From CAZCAC01 sp964496575 (GTDB lineage: Bacteria; Planctomycetota; UBA1135; GCA-002686595), in assembly GCA_964496575.1 (NCBI GenBank), contig CAZCAC010000178.1, forward strand, positions 1 to 14,471: a stretch of 14,471 nucleotides of DNA, written 5' to 3'. Positions 1 to 6,687 of this stretch are shown here, one piece after another; position 1 is the stretch's first letter, and the number at the start of each line of letters is the position of its first letter. The position numbers and the translations under genes were made by a program. The notes below the pieces were generated by a model. The model did no database searches, was not told the origin of the DNA, and saw only the letters and a list, made by a program, of their open reading frames with translations.

Positions 1-48
1 TCTGGTCTCTGTGAGGCTCTCTGCCTCTGTGCCTCTGTGGTTTTCTGG
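1..48. repeat. CTCTGTG-type short tandem repeat (left end)
   Basis: Low-complexity tract made of CTCTG units. The 8-mer CCTCTGTG occurs twice in tandem at 24-31 and 32-39, after related CTCTCTG and CTCTGTG words, and runs into GGTTTTCTGG. CTCTGTGGTT at 33-42 is the exact reverse complement of AACCACAGAG at 14405-14414, so the two ends of the window carry the same kind of repeat in opposite orientation. It lies about 70-100 bp downstream of the mazG stop codon, just as the right-end copy lies downstream of the second SPFH gene. Its function is unknown; it may be a dispersed intergenic repeat family. The rest of 49-118 shows no gene. Confidence 0.75.
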
Positions 49-118
49 ATTCCCAGCCCCGCCGGCAGACTCGGCGCAGAATCGCGATCAGGATCGTCGA
101 GGTCCAGCCGTGGCGTGA

Positions 119-949
119 TCAGGCCCCGGCGACCTCACGCTTGGCGCGCTTCCAGGCGGCGATCAGCTCGTCGATGGGTCGCCCCTCGATCTCGCCCTCG
201 AGGTTCTCTTCCATCGCCCGGAAGCGCGTCTCGAAGCGGCGCACGGCGCCGCGGCAGGCCTTCTCGGGATCGAGCTCGAGGTAGGTCGCGAGGAACGCCC
301 CGGCGAGCAGCAGGTCACCGAGCTCCTCCTCCACACGCTCGCGCGTGGCGCCCTCGAGCTGGATCGGCTCGCTGCTCTCGAGGTCGAGCGGTTCGACCTC
401 CGCGCGCAGTTCGCCGAACTCCTCCTCCAGCTTGGCCCACGCGCCCGCGACGCTGGTCCAGCGGAACCCGGCGGAGATCGCCTTCTCACAGCTTCGATCG
501 GCGCGCTGCAGGGCGGGTAGCGCCAGCGGCATGCCGGCGAGGGCGCTGGAGTCCTTCACCTCGCTCTTGCGCTCCTCCTTCTTGATCGCCTCCCAGTTGG
601 CCAGCACCTGGCGCGAACCGTCCACCTCGGTGTCCGCGAAGACGTGGGGATGGCGGCGCACCAGCTTGTCCGAGACCGCCGCGGCGGCGCGGCCGATGTC
701 GAAGCGCCCCTCCTCGGCGGCGATACGACAGATCATCGAGAGCACCATCAGGAGATCGCCGAGCTCCTCGACCGTCCCCTGGTCGTCGCCCTTCTCGATC
801 GCCTCGACCAGCTCGAAGCCCTCCTCGATGACGAACTCGGCCATCGAGGAGATCGTCTGCTCCCGATCCCACGGACAGCCGCCGGGGTCGCGGAGACGGT
901 CGACGATCGAGAGGAGCTGTTCGAGGGACTCGATACGGGAGATGGTCAT
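119..949 (-). CDS. mazG: MazG-family nucleoside triphosphate pyrophosphohydrolase
   Basis: Predicted cytosolic enzyme that hydrolyses NTPs or dNTPs to NMP plus PPi, a housekeeping or stress role in nucleotide pool cleaning. The 276-aa protein is close to the usual two-domain MazG length (about 260-280). The N-terminal MazG domain has the classical GGCPWDREQT motif (about 23-32), then EEGFE (42-46) and EELGD (61-65), which supply the acidic Mg2+ ligands. A second MazG domain near residues 150-260 repeats the pattern (EEEFGE, then VEEELGD). The ATG at 949 was chosen because the family begins just before the helix leading to GGCPWD and because its ATGA overlaps the queC stop by 4 bp, indicating translational coupling. 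An in-frame upstream extension would overlap queC further and is Arg/Pro-rich. Identification is secure; the substrate preference is not readable from sequence. Confidence 0.95.
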   Translation of the reverse strand: MTISRIESLEQLLSIVDRLRDPGGCPWDREQTISSMAEFVIEEGFELVEAIEKGDDQGTVEELGDLLMVLSMICRIAAEEGRFDIGRAAAAVSDKLVRRHPHVFADTEVDGSRQVLANWEAIKKEERKSEVKDSSALAGMPLALPALQRADRSCEKAISAGFRWTSVAGAWAKLEEEFGELRAEVEPLDLESSEPIQLEGATRERVEEELGDLLLAGAFLATYLELDPEKACRGAVRRFETRFRAMEENLEGEIEGRPIDELIAAWKRAKREVAGA

Positions 950-1677
950 GAAGGAGAGCCGGGGGCGTAGGGGATCGGATCGATTCGGTCCGCGCGCGCG
1001 AAGCCGCGCAGGCGCAGGAGGCACGCGTCGCAGGCGCCGCAGGCGAGCACCTCGCCGCCGGGCCCGGGGACGACGGGATCGTAGCAGGAGTGGGTCAGCC
1101 CGAGGTCGACGCCGAGGGCCTCGGCACGCAGCACGATCTCCGCCTTGCTGAGCTCCAGGAGCGGCGCGTGCACGGTGAAGCGCGCCCCCTCCTCGGTCCC
1201 CGCCGCGGTGGCGACGCGGGCGAGCGCCTCGAAGGCAGCGAGGAACTCGGGACGGCAGTCGGGGTAGCCGGAGTAGTCGAGCGCGTTGACCCCGATGAAG
1301 AGATCCGTCGCGCCGAGCACCTCCGCCCAGCCGAGCGCGACCGAGAGGAAGACGGTGTTGCGAGCGGGGACGTACGTGACCGGCACGTCGCCGCCGAGCT
1401 CACTCTCCTCGCGCTGCCTGGGCACCTCGATGTCGTCGGTCAACGCGGAGCCGCCGAGGGCGCGCAGGTCGAGCTCGACGATCCGGTGGTCGGCGACACC
1501 GGCGGCCGCGGCGACGCGACGCGACGCCTCGAGCTCGACCGCGTGGCGCTGGCCGTAGCGGAAGGAGAGCGCGTGCGGCTCGAAACCGGCGACCTTTGCC
1601 TCGGCGAGGCAGACGGCGGAGTCCATTCCCCCCGAGAGGAGACAGACGGCGGGTCGGGGTTCGGGGGGGGAGCTCAC
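946..1677 (-). CDS. queC: 7-cyano-7-deazaguanine synthase QueC
   Basis: Converts 7-carboxy-7-deazaguanine to preQ0 with ATP and ammonia, a step in queuosine tRNA modification and other 7-deazapurines. Numbered from the GTG at 1677 (243 aa), the PP-loop SGGMDS is at residues 15-20. A C-terminal zinc site is formed by Cys198 (HSCYDP) and the CGACDAC cluster (Cys213, Cys216, Cys219), as expected for QueC. The RYGQRH and GVNALDYSGYPDCRPEF segments are also typical. The start is uncertain: GTG 1677 puts the PP-loop at the usual distance from the N-terminus, but ATG 1725 and GTG 1752 are in frame, and none has a good Shine-Dalgarno. The stop overlaps the mazG start by 4 bp (ATGA). No queD, queE or queF is in the window, so the rest of the pathway must lie elsewhere. 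Confidence 0.93.
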   Translation of the reverse strand: MSSPPEPRPAVCLLSGGMDSAVCLAEAKVAGFEPHALSFRYGQRHAVELEASRRVAAAAGVADHRIVELDLRALGGSALTDDIEVPRQREESELGGDVPVTYVPARNTVFLSVALGWAEVLGATDLFIGVNALDYSGYPDCRPEFLAAFEALARVATAAGTEEGARFTVHAPLLELSKAEIVLRAEALGVDLGLTHSCYDPVVPGPGGEVLACGACDACLLRLRGFARADRIDPIPYAPGSPS

Positions 1678-1781
1678 GCGCAGAGGGTACCCGGAAGCAG
1701 GGCGAGCGGAACCGCCGGAACCCATCGGGATTCCGGCGGCTCTCAATGGCACCCGTGCAGGCTGGCTCGGCCCGTACTGGT

Positions 1782-2516
1782 TTACTTCTCGTCACCCCGC
1801 TCGACGGGCGGCTCGGGGATCTCCTCCGGCTGGGCCTGGGCGTCGGCGGTGCGGATCAACCGGATCCAGTCCGCCACCTGCGGGCCACGCCCCACCAGGA
1901 GGATGCTGTCCTCCCAGATCGGCACCGCCTGCTCGGTGTTCGGATCGACGATGATCGAGCGCATCGCGTTGGTGAGCTGCCTCGCGTCGATGTGCTCGAT
2001 CTCGAGCACGGTCTGGATCACCATCGCCGGGTGGCGCTCGTAGCGATAGACCTCGTCGAGCGGCACGGCCCGCGCGCGCGAGCGGACCTGGTTGCGCTCC
2101 TGGCTGTTCAAGGAGTAGACCGACAGGAGGCGCGGCTCGGCACTCCGCGTCTCCATCATCAGGAATCCGGAGTCGTCGAGCAGGGTGCTGACGTAGGAGT
2201 AGACCTCTCTCGCGGGAATGGTGACGCTGCGGGAGAGGCCGGTGGAGACGTTCTTCAGGTGGGCGCGGGTTTCGGCGGAGATGTGCAGGTTGTGCGCGCA
2301 GATCTCCTCGAAGCTCTTCAACACGTCGGCCAGCGACGGCGTCGCGTCACCGCCTATCGAGATCACCAGGTCCTGTGCGGGGACCGGGAAGATCAGCTCG
2401 ACGTCGAACCCCTCCTCTTGGGGAGAGGGAACCGGCGCGGCGGGAGCGGTGACGGCGATCGGAGCCAGCAGGGCTCCGAAGATCAGGGCGGTGGAACAGA
2501 GCTGGTGCAGTTTCAT
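1782..2516 (-). CDS. Secreted secretin N0/N1-domain-like protein without a secretin barrel
   Basis: A 244-aa exported protein. Residues 1 to about 26 form a signal peptide: MKLHQL, a hydrophobic stretch (ALIFGALLAPIAV), then an Ala/Pro-rich AxA-type cleavage region. Residues about 50-140 resemble the N0 (STN-like) domain of secretins: SLADVLKSFEEICAHNLHIS, a beta segment, then a second helix ending LLDDSGFLM. Residues about 155-225 resemble a secretin N1/NolW-type domain, with the pattern IEHIDARQLTNAMRSI, then ILLVGRGPQVADWIRLIRTA. A Pro/Glu tail ends the protein, and the C-terminal secretin barrel is absent. It could be a periplasmic adaptor of a secretion or pilus system, or a lineage-specific protein reusing this fold. 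The ATG at 2516 has GAGGAC 9 nt upstream (2526-2531). It lies upstream of queC, with 31-106 bp between them depending on the queC start. The domain call rests on pattern recognition only. Confidence 0.7.
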   Translation of the reverse strand: MKLHQLCSTALIFGALLAPIAVTAPAAPVPSPQEEGFDVELIFPVPAQDLVISIGGDATPSLADVLKSFEEICAHNLHISAETRAHLKNVSTGLSRSVTIPAREVYSYVSTLLDDSGFLMMETRSAEPRLLSVYSLNSQERNQVRSRARAVPLDEVYRYERHPAMVIQTVLEIEHIDARQLTNAMRSIIVDPNTEQAVPIWEDSILLVGRGPQVADWIRLIRTADAQAQPEEIPEPPVERGDEK

Positions 2517-2694
2517 GTGACTGTCGTCCTCGTCACTCGATGGATGGGGATCGAGCTTCTCTCCGGGACGATCGACGCGGCGTGCTCTTCCCGGGCCTTG
2601 CGACAAACCCTCACGTTAACGGCAGAGTACCCTTCCACCCCTCCCGGATCGGGCCTAGACTAAGCGGCTTCCACCCTCCAGACCCGCCTGTCTC

Positions 2695-2700
2695 AAGGAG
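2695..2700 (+). promoter_or_regulatory. Ribosome binding site fixing the Mrp start
   Basis: AAGGAG lies 10 nt before the GTG at 2711. It supports that GTG as the start over the open frame that continues upstream to 2540, whose translation is Arg/Pro-rich and unlike the family. The 194-bp divergent region 2517-2710 probably holds promoters for both flanking genes, but I see no convincing -35/-10 pair. Confidence 0.6.
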
Positions 2701-2710
2701 CTCCAGAACC

Positions 2711-3856
2711 GTGCCCGAGCCCACCACCGATCAAGTCCTCGAGGCCCTGCGCCAGGTGATCGATCCCGACCTGAACCAGGACATCGTCACCCTCGGATTC
2801 ATCACCAGGAACGTCGTCGAGAATGGCCGCGCCGAGGTCACCATCAACCTGACCACGCCCGCGTGCCCGATGAAGAAGGTCATGCAGGACCAGGCCGAGG
2901 CGGCGATTCGCGCCGTGCCCGGGATCACCGACGTCGCGATCGAGATGACTGCGGAGGTGCGCGGCAACGAGAAGCGCATCGGCGACGGTCTGGAGATCAA
3001 GCACATCATCGCCGTCTCGTCGGGCAAGGGCGGGGTCGGCAAGAGCACCAGCACCGTCAACCTCGCCTGCGCCCTCGCCGAGACGGGCGCGAAGGTGGGG
3101 ATTCTCGACTGTGACGTATACGGCCCCGACGTGCCGATGATGATGGGCCTGTCCGGTCGACCCAACGCGTCGGCGACCAAGCTGGTCCCCCACGAGGCGT
3201 TCGGCGTGAAGACGATGTCGATCGGCTTCCTGCTCGAGGAGGACATGCCGGTGATGTGGCGCGGCCCGATGGTCCACAAGCTGATCGAGCAGTTCCTCCA
3301 GGACGTCGAGTGGGGCGAGCTCGACTACCTCCTGGTCGACATGCCGCCGGGGACCGGTGACGCACAGATCTCGCTGTCGCAGATCGTGCCCCTTTCCGGC
3401 GCGATCCTGGTGACCACGCCGCAGGCGGTCAGCACCGCCGACGTCAACAAGGCGATCCTGATGTTCAACGAGGTCAAGGTCGAGGTGCTCGGCGTGATCG
3501 AGAACATGTCGGGGCTGCCGATCACGGCAAGCATCGAGGGCGCAGTCCCCGGTGCAAGGGTGAAGCTCGACGTCGGCCACTACACCGAAGACCTCACCGT
3601 CGACCAGGAGGGGCGCGTGGAGACCGTGCTCGACCTGTTCGGGGCGGGAGGCGCCGAGTTCCTGGCCAAGAAGTTCGGTTTCCCGGTCATCGGCCGGATC
3701 CCCATCGACCCGACGGTGCACGTCGGCGGCGACGGGGGCAAGCCGGTGGTGGTCGAGGACCCCGACTCGCTGATCGCGAAGCGGTTCCGGGAGGTCGCCG
3801 GGAGCCTCGCGCAGCGGCTGGCGATCAAGCAGTTCTCGTTGCCCGTCCTGCAGTAG
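2711..3856 (+). CDS. Mrp/ApbC-family Fe-S cluster carrier ATPase, CxxC-less variant
   Basis: Mrp/ApbC/Nbp35-type P-loop ATPases carry Fe-S clusters to apoproteins in the cytosol. The 381-aa protein has an N-terminal MIP18/DUF59 domain (about 1-95, with the conserved ACP motif, Cys52). The MinD/Mrp ATPase follows, with a deviant Walker A GKGGVGKS (105-112, Lys106 and Lys111), then DCDVYGPDVPMMMG, the family segment MWRGPMV and Walker B LLVDMPPGTGD. In typical Mrp proteins the segment after ENMS carries a CxxC that bridges the cluster between two subunits. Here residues 269-307 hold an insert of about 28-30 residues with no cysteine before the normal DLFGAGGAEFLA segment. The only cysteines are Cys52 and those in NLACAL and LDCDVY. 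It may be a non-canonical carrier or have changed function. The GTG start is supported by AAGGAG. It converges on metF with only 11 bp between the stop codons. Confidence 0.92.
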   Translation: MPEPTTDQVLEALRQVIDPDLNQDIVTLGFITRNVVENGRAEVTINLTTPACPMKKVMQDQAEAAIRAVPGITDVAIEMTAEVRGNEKRIGDGLEIKHIIAVSSGKGGVGKSTSTVNLACALAETGAKVGILDCDVYGPDVPMMMGLSGRPNASATKLVPHEAFGVKTMSIGFLLEEDMPVMWRGPMVHKLIEQFLQDVEWGELDYLLVDMPPGTGDAQISLSQIVPLSGAILVTTPQAVSTADVNKAILMFNEVKVEVLGVIENMSGLPITASIEGAVPGARVKLDVGHYTEDLTVDQEGRVETVLDLFGAGGAEFLAKKFGFPVIGRIPIDPTVHVGGDGGKPVVVEDPDSLIAKRFREVAGSLAQRLAIKQFSLPVLQ

Positions 3857-3875
3857 TCCGGCCCCTGCTACTGCA
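3849..3875. terminator. Inverted repeat spanning both convergent stop codons (possible bidirectional terminator)
   Basis: TGCAGTAG (3849-3856) and CTACTGCA (3868-3875) form a perfect 8-bp inverted repeat around an 11-nt loop. Each arm contains the CAG TAG end of one gene: mrp on the plus strand and metF on the minus strand. Transcripts from either side could fold the same hairpin. There is no U-tract, so intrinsic termination is doubtful; it might instead act as an RNA 3'-end or anti-collision element. Confidence 0.35.
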
Positions 3876-4731
3876 CCGCCGCGAGCACCGACCTCGTCGC
3901 GTCGCTCTTGTTCAGCGTGTAGAAGTGCAACCCCGGCGCGCCGTGGTCGAGCAGCTCGCGGCACTGCTCGATCGCCTGCTCGATCCCCGCCGCCATCACC
4001 AGCGCGGGATCCTCGGCCGCGCGCGTCAGGCGGCCGGCGAGGTCCTCGGGGATCTGCGTCCCGCACATGGTGGTGATGCGCTCGATCTGGGCCGAGTTGG
4101 TGATCGGCATGATCCCCGGCACGATCGGCACGTCTATGCCCGCGGCCCGCGCGCGGTCGACGAAGTCGAAGTAGTAGTAGTTGTCGAAGAAGATCTGCGT
4201 GATCAGGAAGGAAGCGCCCCGCTCGACCTTCTCCTTGGTCCACGAGAGGTCGAGCTCGCGGTCGGTCGACTCGGGGTGGCACTCGGGGTAGCAGGCGGCG
4301 CCGATGTCGACGTCGTAGTTGCCCGCCAGGAAGTCGATCAGCCCGGTCGCGTGGTCGAAGCCGCCCTCCTCCGCGTGGAACTCGGTCTCCCCCTCCGGCG
4401 GGTCGCCGCGCAGCGCCAGCACGTTCTCCACGTTGGAAGTGACCAGGCGCCGCATGTTCTCGCGGAGGTCCTTCATCGTCGAGCCGACGCAGGTCAGGTG
4501 CGCCATGGTGGTGATCGTGAGCTCGTTCTGGATGCGCGTCACCACCTCCAGCGTCCGGTCCCGCGTCGTGCCGCCCGCCCCGTACGTGACCGAGACGAAG
4601 TGCGGGTGCTGCTTCTCCTTCAGGTCGGCGACGGTCGCCATCAGGTTCCGCGCGCCCTGGTCGGTCTTGGGCGGGAAGAACTCGAAGGAGAAGACCGGTG
4701 CGCCGGCGTTGTAGGTCTCGCTGATCCTCAC
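3868..4731 (-). CDS. metF: 5,10-methylenetetrahydrofolate reductase
   Basis: A FAD-dependent TIM-barrel enzyme that reduces 5,10-methylene-THF to 5-methyl-THF for methionine synthesis and one-carbon metabolism. Its 287 aa are close to the E. coli length (296). The N-terminal SFEFFPPKT holds the catalytic Glu (Glu17 here, equivalent to E. coli Glu28). The family motifs VSVTYGAGG, THLTC-like MAHLTCVG, LALRGDPP, the IGAACYPECHPES region and FLITQIFFDNYYYFDFV appear in order. The C-terminus PGLHFYTLNKSDAT is typical. The start is GTG at 4731 with no clear Shine-Dalgarno. It is the last gene of a five-gene minus-strand run, 39 bp after the thioesterase stop, so coupling to that operon is likely. 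Its 3' end forms the shared inverted repeat with the Mrp-family gene. Confidence 0.96.
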   Translation of the reverse strand: MRISETYNAGAPVFSFEFFPPKTDQGARNLMATVADLKEKQHPHFVSVTYGAGGTTRDRTLEVVTRIQNELTITTMAHLTCVGSTMKDLRENMRRLVTSNVENVLALRGDPPEGETEFHAEEGGFDHATGLIDFLAGNYDVDIGAACYPECHPESTDRELDLSWTKEKVERGASFLITQIFFDNYYYFDFVDRARAAGIDVPIVPGIMPITNSAQIERITTMCGTQIPEDLAGRLTRAAEDPALVMAAGIEQAIEQCRELLDHGAPGLHFYTLNKSDATRSVLAAVQ

Positions 4732-4770
4732 GGTGAAATCGGGGCTGTGGGTTCGGGGGCCGCGGAGAGG

Positions 4771-5181
4771 CTACTCCATGATCTCCTCGAAACGAGCGCG
4801 GAATTCCTCGTCGAGCGGAATACTCCCCATCGTCTCGAGGTCGGTGCAGACGGCGGTCACCCGGGCGTCCACGCAGAGCCTCTCCCCGACCCGGAACTCG
4901 TAGTGCAGACCGATCGAGGAGCGACCCAGCCGGAAGCACGTCACGCTCACCTCGGGCCGATCTCCGAAACGTAGCGGGGAGTGGAAGTGCACCTCCGAGT
5001 GAACCGCCGGAAAGCCGATCCGGCGCTCCATCAGGAGCTCGTGGTACTTTGCCCCGACGTGCCGGTCCCAGAGGTCCTCGAACACCTCGTGAAGGTAGTC
5101 GTGGACCCGCGGGAAGAAGGCGATCCCGGCGGGATCGACGTGGCCGAAGCGGACGGAGACGGTGCTGCGGAAGGCACTCAT
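4771..5181 (-). CDS. 4HBT-type acyl-CoA thioesterase (hotdog fold)
   Basis: A small cytosolic hotdog-fold thioesterase (136 aa) of the 4-hydroxybenzoyl-CoA thioesterase/YbgC type, predicted to hydrolyse an acyl- or aroyl-CoA. The signature VRFGHVDPAGIAFFPRV (10-26) includes Asp16, equivalent to the catalytic Asp of the Pseudomonas enzyme. The long central helix (VHDYLHEVFEDLW) and the strands FHSPLRFGDRPEVSV and IGLHYEFR follow the fold. The ATG at 5181 overlaps the stop of the upstream creatininase-family gene by 4 bp (ATGA), which decides the start and implies translational coupling. The natural substrate cannot be inferred; the neighbours do not form an obvious acyl-CoA pathway. Confidence 0.87.
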   Translation of the reverse strand: MSAFRSTVSVRFGHVDPAGIAFFPRVHDYLHEVFEDLWDRHVGAKYHELLMERRIGFPAVHSEVHFHSPLRFGDRPEVSVTCFRLGRSSIGLHYEFRVGERLCVDARVTAVCTDLETMGSIPLDEEFRARFEEIME

Positions 5182-5966
5182 GGACTCGACTCCGTCTCGT
5201 GGGCCGTCGGGAAGAGATCGGGCCACGCCGCCCGCGCCGCCTCGATCAGCCCACCGGCGAGCCCCTCGAGGAGCTCGGTCCCCTCGGCGGCGCTCGCGCT
5301 CGCCGGGTCGCCGAGGTAGGCCTCCGCGACCCCCAGATGCTGCAGGGAGGCTCCCCGGGCGATCAAGGCCTCGTCGCGCGGTGGTGCCACCGGCGAGAGC
5401 CGCCTCAGCTCGTCGCCGCGCACGGCCGCGGGATCGATGGCGAGCATCAAGCTCGTCTCACCCCGACCGCCGTGGCAGCTGGTGTCGGGCTCGCTTTCGC
5501 CGAGCGGCTTCCCCTCGTTATCGAGGCGGTCGGGGAAGAGCAGCTGACAGCGCCCGGGACCGCGAACCGGGTAGTCGACGGCCAGCCCCCGGAGGAGCCG
5601 CAGCTGCTCCGCCTCGAGGTGCGCGTTGCAGACGAGGAGCTGCCTGACGCCGTCCTGCTGCAGCGAGAGCAGGAGGTCCTCGACGAAGGCCCACAGCGTT
5701 CCGGGCCGCATCGTCACCCCGCCCAGGTAGTCCTGCGCGAGGCGCGTGATCCCGTAGGCGAGCGGCGGAAGCTGCAGCGCTCGCACCCCCGACTCCTCCA
5801 GCCGCTCCGCTACGCGCCGCGCGAGCGCCACGGCGATCCGCACGTCGGTGTCGAGCGGCAGGTGCGGCCCGTGCGGCTCCGTCGAGCCCATCGGCAGGAG
5901 GACCACGGTCCGGAGGTCGACGTACTCCCGCGCTTCGACCCAGCTGAGCCTGGCCAGTTCCACCAT
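5178..5966 (-). CDS. Creatininase-family metal-dependent amidohydrolase
   Basis: A 262-aa member of the creatininase/creatinine amidohydrolase superfamily, which hydrolyses cyclic or linear amides using two metal ions. All five metal ligands of Pseudomonas creatininase (E34, H36, D45, H120, E122) have equivalents at a constant offset of four: E30 and H32 in GSTEPHGPH, D41 in LPLDTD, and H116 and E118 in CNAHLEAE. The last motif is the creatininase-like H-x-E form, not the NGHGGN form common in many paralogues. HGGRGETS (165-172) is the usual later motif. Family members also act in cofactor maturation (for example MftE), but no mycofactocin genes are present here, so the substrate is open. The start ATG lies 9 bp after the sulfotransferase stop and begins at the family's normal position. 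Confidence 0.87.
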   Translation of the reverse strand: MVELARLSWVEAREYVDLRTVVLLPMGSTEPHGPHLPLDTDVRIAVALARRVAERLEESGVRALQLPPLAYGITRLAQDYLGGVTMRPGTLWAFVEDLLLSLQQDGVRQLLVCNAHLEAEQLRLLRGLAVDYPVRGPGRCQLLFPDRLDNEGKPLGESEPDTSCHGGRGETSLMLAIDPAAVRGDELRRLSPVAPPRDEALIARGASLQHLGVAEAYLGDPASASAAEGTELLEGLAGGLIEAARAAWPDLFPTAHETESSP

Positions 5967-5975
5967 GCCGGTCCG

Positions 5976-6665
5976 TCAGACCCGCCGGGGCTCGCCGTTG
6001 TCGGCCGCCTCGAGCGGATAGCCGTAACGAGTCGCGCGCTCCGCCACCGCGCGGGCGGCCTCGCAGTCGGGCAGCGTTTCCCAGCTGATGCCGTCATCCC
6101 GGGAGACATCGCCGCGCGTGTTGTAGTCGGTAGGCCGCTGCTGCAGCTCCCGCTGCACCACGTCCAGGTCGATCGTACGGCCGAGGTGCTCCAGCAGGCT
6201 CGCGATCGTCGCGTCGTCGATCTCCTCGAGGTGGTAGCGGCAGTAGGTGAGCCCTTCGATCTCGCTCGCCTCCTCCACGAGGCCGTTCCACTCGTCCCAG
6301 TAGCGCAGCGCCGCCTCGACGGGAGGGCAGCGATCGATCCCCTCGAGGTGACTGGCCAGGAACTCCAGGTACGGTCCGGGGACCTCGAAGAGGCGGATCC
6401 GCACGAGCGAGCGCACCACGGCGAGCGGGTCGCGCACCTGGTGCAGGATGGCGGTCCCCGCCGGCATCTCGTGAAGATAGGGCGCGGCGAGCCACGAGGA
6501 ATCACCGAGGTAGGTGTCGGGCCAGGCGACGCGCCCGCCGCTGACGGCGGTGATCGAGAAGATCTCCTCGTGGCCGCACTGATACCCCAGGGCGGTGAGG
6601 AGCTGCGCGGTGTAGCCGGTCCCCGAGCGGCCACAGCCGGTGATCAGGAAACGCTCGGCGCTCAT
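5976..6665 (-). CDS. Small PAPS-dependent sulfotransferase-family protein
   Basis: A 229-aa P-loop protein of the sulfotransferase family, expected to transfer sulfate from PAPS to a hydroxyl or amine acceptor. The 5'-phosphosulfate loop is GCGRSGTGY (10-18). The 3'-phosphate binding element is HQVRDPLAVVRSL (about 75-87), with the conserved Arg and Ser. A WDEWN segment in the C-terminal half fits the usual helix. The start was set at the ATG at 6665, immediately before the beta1/P-loop (MSAERFLITG). The longer open frame upstream translates to Ser/Arg-rich sequence and overlaps the kinase gene. It sits between the pseudokinase (22 bp upstream) and the creatininase-family gene (9 bp downstream). 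The acceptor is unknown; small secondary metabolites or glycans are typical in the family. Confidence 0.83.
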   Translation of the reverse strand: MSAERFLITGCGRSGTGYTAQLLTALGYQCGHEEIFSITAVSGGRVAWPDTYLGDSSWLAAPYLHEMPAGTAILHQVRDPLAVVRSLVRIRLFEVPGPYLEFLASHLEGIDRCPPVEAALRYWDEWNGLVEEASEIEGLTYCRYHLEEIDDATIASLLEHLGRTIDLDVVQRELQQRPTDYNTRGDVSRDDGISWETLPDCEAARAVAERATRYGYPLEAADNGEPRRV

Positions 6666-6687
6666 GACCGAAGCTCCAGGGCGAGGT

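Noticed and set aside
2598..2661. Possible promoter boxes (TTGCGA, TAGACT) upstream of the Mrp-family gene
   Set aside because: No pair has a matching partner at 16-18 bp, so the boxes are not better than chance.
2693..4939. Long minus-strand open frame (748 codons) across the Mrp-family gene and metF
   Set aside because: It is a frame shadow of the two real genes, with low-complexity Arg/His/Asp-rich translation and no family resemblance.
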